NCBI GenBank assembly: GCA_021792135.1 | Contig: JAJYVF010000004.1 | Coordinates: 1 to 64,000 of the forward strand | DNA length: 64,000 bases | Source: Acidobacteriota bacterium | Lineage (GTDB): Bacteria; Acidobacteriota; Terriglobia; Terriglobales; Acidobacteriaceae | Reading direction: 5' to 3' | Shown: in pieces, positions 61,992 through 64,000 of the stretch | Position numbering within the stretch: position 1 is the stretch's first letter | How the letters are laid out: each line of letters opens with the position of its first letter | The notes under the pieces: model-generated | What the model was told of the DNA's origin: nothing | Database searches by the model: none | The model's input: the letters and a program-made list of their open reading frames with translations, nothing else | Program-made: the position numbers and the translations under genes

Positions 61992-62955
61992 GCTTGGCCT
62001 CCCAGTCGTTGAGCAGGTTTACGAGTTCCGCGAGTTCCATATTCATCTTGAGGAAGATGTACAGCGTGCGCAGCGCACGGTCGAAATCCTCAGGATGATC
62101 CGGTCGAAAGGCGACCGCGCAGGCTGGTTCGTTGCTCGCTTCGTTGTAGTGTTCAGCCTCGTGGTCCCAGCAAGCCTGGATGGCGTCGTTTTCGCGGAAG
62201 ACAATCAGCACACTGGGCACTGGCTCGCGGTCATACTCACCCTCAAAGCTCTCCGTGTCGCACTTGAGGCGGGACAGCCGCTCGATCGTGAACAGCTTGT
62301 TGATCCATACCGCATACGGCCCATTCCGGTGCTTTCGCAACAGTTTTCGGGTTGTCCGCCAGTTCCACTCGCCGACGACTTTCACCGAAGGGGGAGTGGC
62401 CTCTTCGACAAGCGGAAACTCATAACTCTCCTGGTTGTCCGGGTCGTCGTCCGCCATCATGTCGTGAAGCTGTTCGTTGTACCATTCGGCGGCGAAGTGG
62501 TCGTAGATGGGCATGCGCCGCCTGAGGGCTCGGCCGAGAAGAAGGTAGAAGGCTGCGCCGAGCAGTGCCTCCTCCTCGTCCAGCGCCTTCATCGCTTCGC
62601 CGATGATGACGAAGCCTGCCGTCTGCAGATCGAACAGCGCTGCCAGTCGGCCCACGCCTACGTTTTCGCCGCGGTGATAGCCCGTTCCAACATCGTCGCG
62701 AATCTCGCAGGCATATTGGAGATTGTCCTTGAAGGCGTCTCCGCACATCTGGTCGATCATCTTTTCGACACCATTCCGTGCGAAGACGATCGGAATCCTT
62801 CCCGATTCGAGCCACAGGTCTTCGTCGACCAGCTTTCGTTCCACCAGAGCGACACAGAGGCGATAAAGAAGCTCGGCGTTCGTCTCAATGTGGTATGTGG
62901 AAGGGACGGAATCGAGCGAGGGAAACTCTTCGCCCGTGCCGGCCCCGAGAAGCAT
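61942..62955 (-). CDS. PRTRC system protein F
   Basis: This 337-residue protein matches PRTRC protein F: HIETNAELLYRLCVALVERK near the N terminus and ALDEEEALLGAAFYLLLGRA in the middle. The start was set to ATG 62955, which overlaps the stop of a small upstream gene as TGATG. An in-frame ATG at 63069 would add 38 unrelated-looking residues and lacks a ribosome site. The function is unknown. Confidence 0.85.
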   Translation of the reverse strand: MLLGAGTGEEFPSLDSVPSTYHIETNAELLYRLCVALVERKLVDEDLWLESGRIPIVFARNGVEKMIDQMCGDAFKDNLQYACEIRDDVGTGYHRGENVGVGRLAALFDLQTAGFVIIGEAMKALDEEEALLGAAFYLLLGRALRRRMPIYDHFAAEWYNEQLHDMMADDDPDNQESYEFPLVEEATPPSVKVVGEWNWRTTRKLLRKHRNGPYAVWINKLFTIERLSRLKCDTESFEGEYDREPVPSVLIVFRENDAIQACWDHEAEHYNEASNEPACAVAFRPDHPEDFDRALRTLYIFLKMNMELAELVNLLNDWEAKHARGREHREEPSLRAA

Positions 62956-63176
62956 CACGCCAGTGGCGGCAGCAGTTCGCCCGGGGTCTCCAGAGTTGCG
63001 GCCGAATTCTGGGAGGACCTTCGTGCTGCCTCGGCGAGGGCGTTCGAGAGCTGGAGGGATTTTTCGCATCGGAGGTGCCTCGCAAGCAGGCGGTTCGCTC
63101 TTTTCGGCGGAGTGTGTTCGAGGGCGCGAAGCTCCTCAAGGACGGTCATCGCCTTCTCCTGTTTCTTCTTCCGCAT
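62955..63176 (-). CDS. Small basic protein within the PRTRC cassette
   Basis: This 73-residue protein starts MRKKKQEKAMTVLEELRALE and continues with an Arg/Lys-rich helical stretch. GGAGG precedes ATG 63176, and the TGA overlaps the PRTRC F start by one base, so it is probably translated. It resembles no PRTRC family known to me. It lies between the C and F genes. Confidence 0.6.
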   Translation of the reverse strand: MRKKKQEKAMTVLEELRALEHTPPKRANRLLARHLRCEKSLQLSNALAEAARRSSQNSAATLETPGELLPPLA

Positions 63177-63238
63177 AACTCCTCCTGGAACTGGCTGGAT
63201 GCCAAGCGAAAGGTCAGGATTGTTTGATGAATTTCAGG

Positions 63239-63451
63239 CTAGCCTTTGGTTCCAATTGCGCGAGTGAAGGTGTAGCGTGCAGCGTCGCCCTTCACCTCGG
63301 GTCCGGCGAGCGCGGCGGTGGCAATCTCTGGAAAAGCTGCGACGAGGGTGTCCCGCACCTGCTCCGGGGAGAGTGAGGGGTTGGGATCGGGGATGACGGT
63401 GCCGTTATATGCGAATTCGCGGCGAAGAACGGAGGCGGTTACGGTGGCCAT
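63239..63451 (-). CDS. PRTRC system protein C
   Basis: This 70-residue protein matches PRTRC protein C: REFAYNGTVIPDPNPSLSPE followed by VRDTLVAAFPEIATA. It ends FTRAIGTKG. The compact alpha/beta size and C-terminal Gly make it a conceivable substrate of the ThiF-family protein, but this is speculation. It is 62 bases upstream of the small basic gene on the same strand. Confidence 0.9.
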   Translation of the reverse strand: MATVTASVLRREFAYNGTVIPDPNPSLSPEQVRDTLVAAFPEIATAALAGPEVKGDAARYTFTRAIGTKG

Positions 63452-63737
63452 GACTGAGACTCCTTTGGGGGGATTTTCGGACGATGTTGCTATTGATTGA
63501 CTCCGGGAATGGGCTATTCCTAAATGTCGTTGGGAGAATTTATTGCCGGGATCGCGAGCTCAATAGGCAGCTCGCCCCGCGCATCCAGACTTCATTGCTC
63601 GCATTGGCCGGATTTCACTACGCGTGGACAAGGAGCATTGAACATCTTTGCCGATGCCGGCGTATTCCGGCATGGTCAGAATTCGTTCAGGATTTTCAGG
63701 CGCCCTTACTGTGTTCTATTTCGAGCCTCAGCCATTC

Positions 63738-63938
63738 TCAGCTCAACTCCACGCGGGAGCCCAGCGGAATTGTCTCCCACGTCTTCTTGCTGCCGCTGAT
63801 AACCCGTCCGTAGACAACTCCTTTGCGGGTGCGGGCGCGGCTGATCCGGATTCTCCGGCCATCCGGTAGGTCGACATAGCAATAACCTGTCGCGGCCCAA
63901 AGATGCGCATTGATTTCGCGTACTGACGGCATCGCCAT
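63738..63938 (-). CDS. Hypothetical small protein
   Basis: This 66-residue protein starts MAMPSVREINAHLWAATGYC, then has strand-rich basic segments (DLPDGRRIRISRARTRKGVV), suggesting a small beta-barrel. AAGGGA precedes ATG 63938. The function is unknown. The 286 bases between it and the PRTRC C gene hold no supported gene. Confidence 0.55.
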   Translation of the reverse strand: MAMPSVREINAHLWAATGYCYVDLPDGRRIRISRARTRKGVVYGRVISGSKKTWETIPLGSRVELS

Positions 63939-64000
63939 TTCCAATCCCTTTCGGTTAACATTCCGCCCGTGGTTTTTCTAGGACACGCGACGTTACGTGA

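Noticed and set aside
61972-63267. 431-codon open frame on the + strand opposite PRTRC F
   Set aside because: It is longer than the real gene on the other strand, but its product has no recognisable motifs and F has family similarity, coupling overlaps and a fitting start. GC-rich antisense frames commonly stay open.
1-64000. CRISPR array, tRNA/rRNA gene, transposase, integrase or attachment site
   Set aside because: No regularly spaced repeats, cloverleaf-like sequence, DDE or tyrosine-recombinase motifs, or flanking direct repeats were found by reading; short or diverged examples could be missed.

Overview
The window reads like an acidobacterial replicon (Terriglobia/Granulicella-like). 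The main hints are a TonB-dependent receptor of the carboxypeptidase-regulatory-domain (Oar-like) type, an ImuA-ImuB-DnaE2 mutasome, high but not extreme GC, and a long run of plasmid-type genes ending in a PRTRC cassette. This placement is inferred from gene content only. No tRNA, rRNA, CRISPR array, transposase, integrase or recognisable replication origin was found.

Region 1 (1-12 kb) is a lasso-peptide locus. On the + strand are the end of an S9 prolyl-oligopeptidase-like gene (frameshifted), a McjB-type B2 protease, an asparagine-synthetase-like cyclase, a 47-residue candidate precursor too short for routine gene calling, and a strong hairpin. Convergent on the - strand is a second operon: a 1000-residue sigma factor/zinc-finger/transmembrane fusion, a TonB-dependent receptor and a secreted lasso-isopeptidase-like S9 hydrolase. 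Together these would make, release, take up and sense a peptide.

Region 2 (12-30 kb) holds an orphan OmpR-type regulator and three small XRE regulators with CAATTG-centred palindromic operators. It continues with a DUF433/PIN-like toxin-antitoxin pair, the imuA-imuB-dnaE2 operon with a small coiled-coil gene, and a Tat-exported phosphatase. Two TetR-controlled divergons follow (a methyltransferase, and a frameshifted SDR with an NTF2-like protein).

Region 3 (28-37.5 kb) looks like a defence island: a DUF3800 protein, a RES/Xre toxin-antitoxin pair, a 1634-residue nuclease-STAND NTPase with a second nuclease-like gene, and a HEPN-like protein.

Region 4 (37.5-64 kb) is plasmid or ICE backbone, mostly on the - strand. 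It starts with a + strand DinB polymerase and a second small coiled-coil gene. It then carries Gp157-like and DUF932 proteins, a DpdA/TGT-like protein, a DNA methyltransferase, a radical SAM protein, a PAPS-reductase/PP-loop protein and many small unknowns. After these come a SRAP peptidase, a HEPN/zinc-ribbon protein, an element-encoded beta clamp, a methylase-like protein without the catalytic motif, and PRTRC proteins E, ThiF, B, F and C. No ParA, ParB or Rep protein is visible, so part of the backbone lies outside the window.
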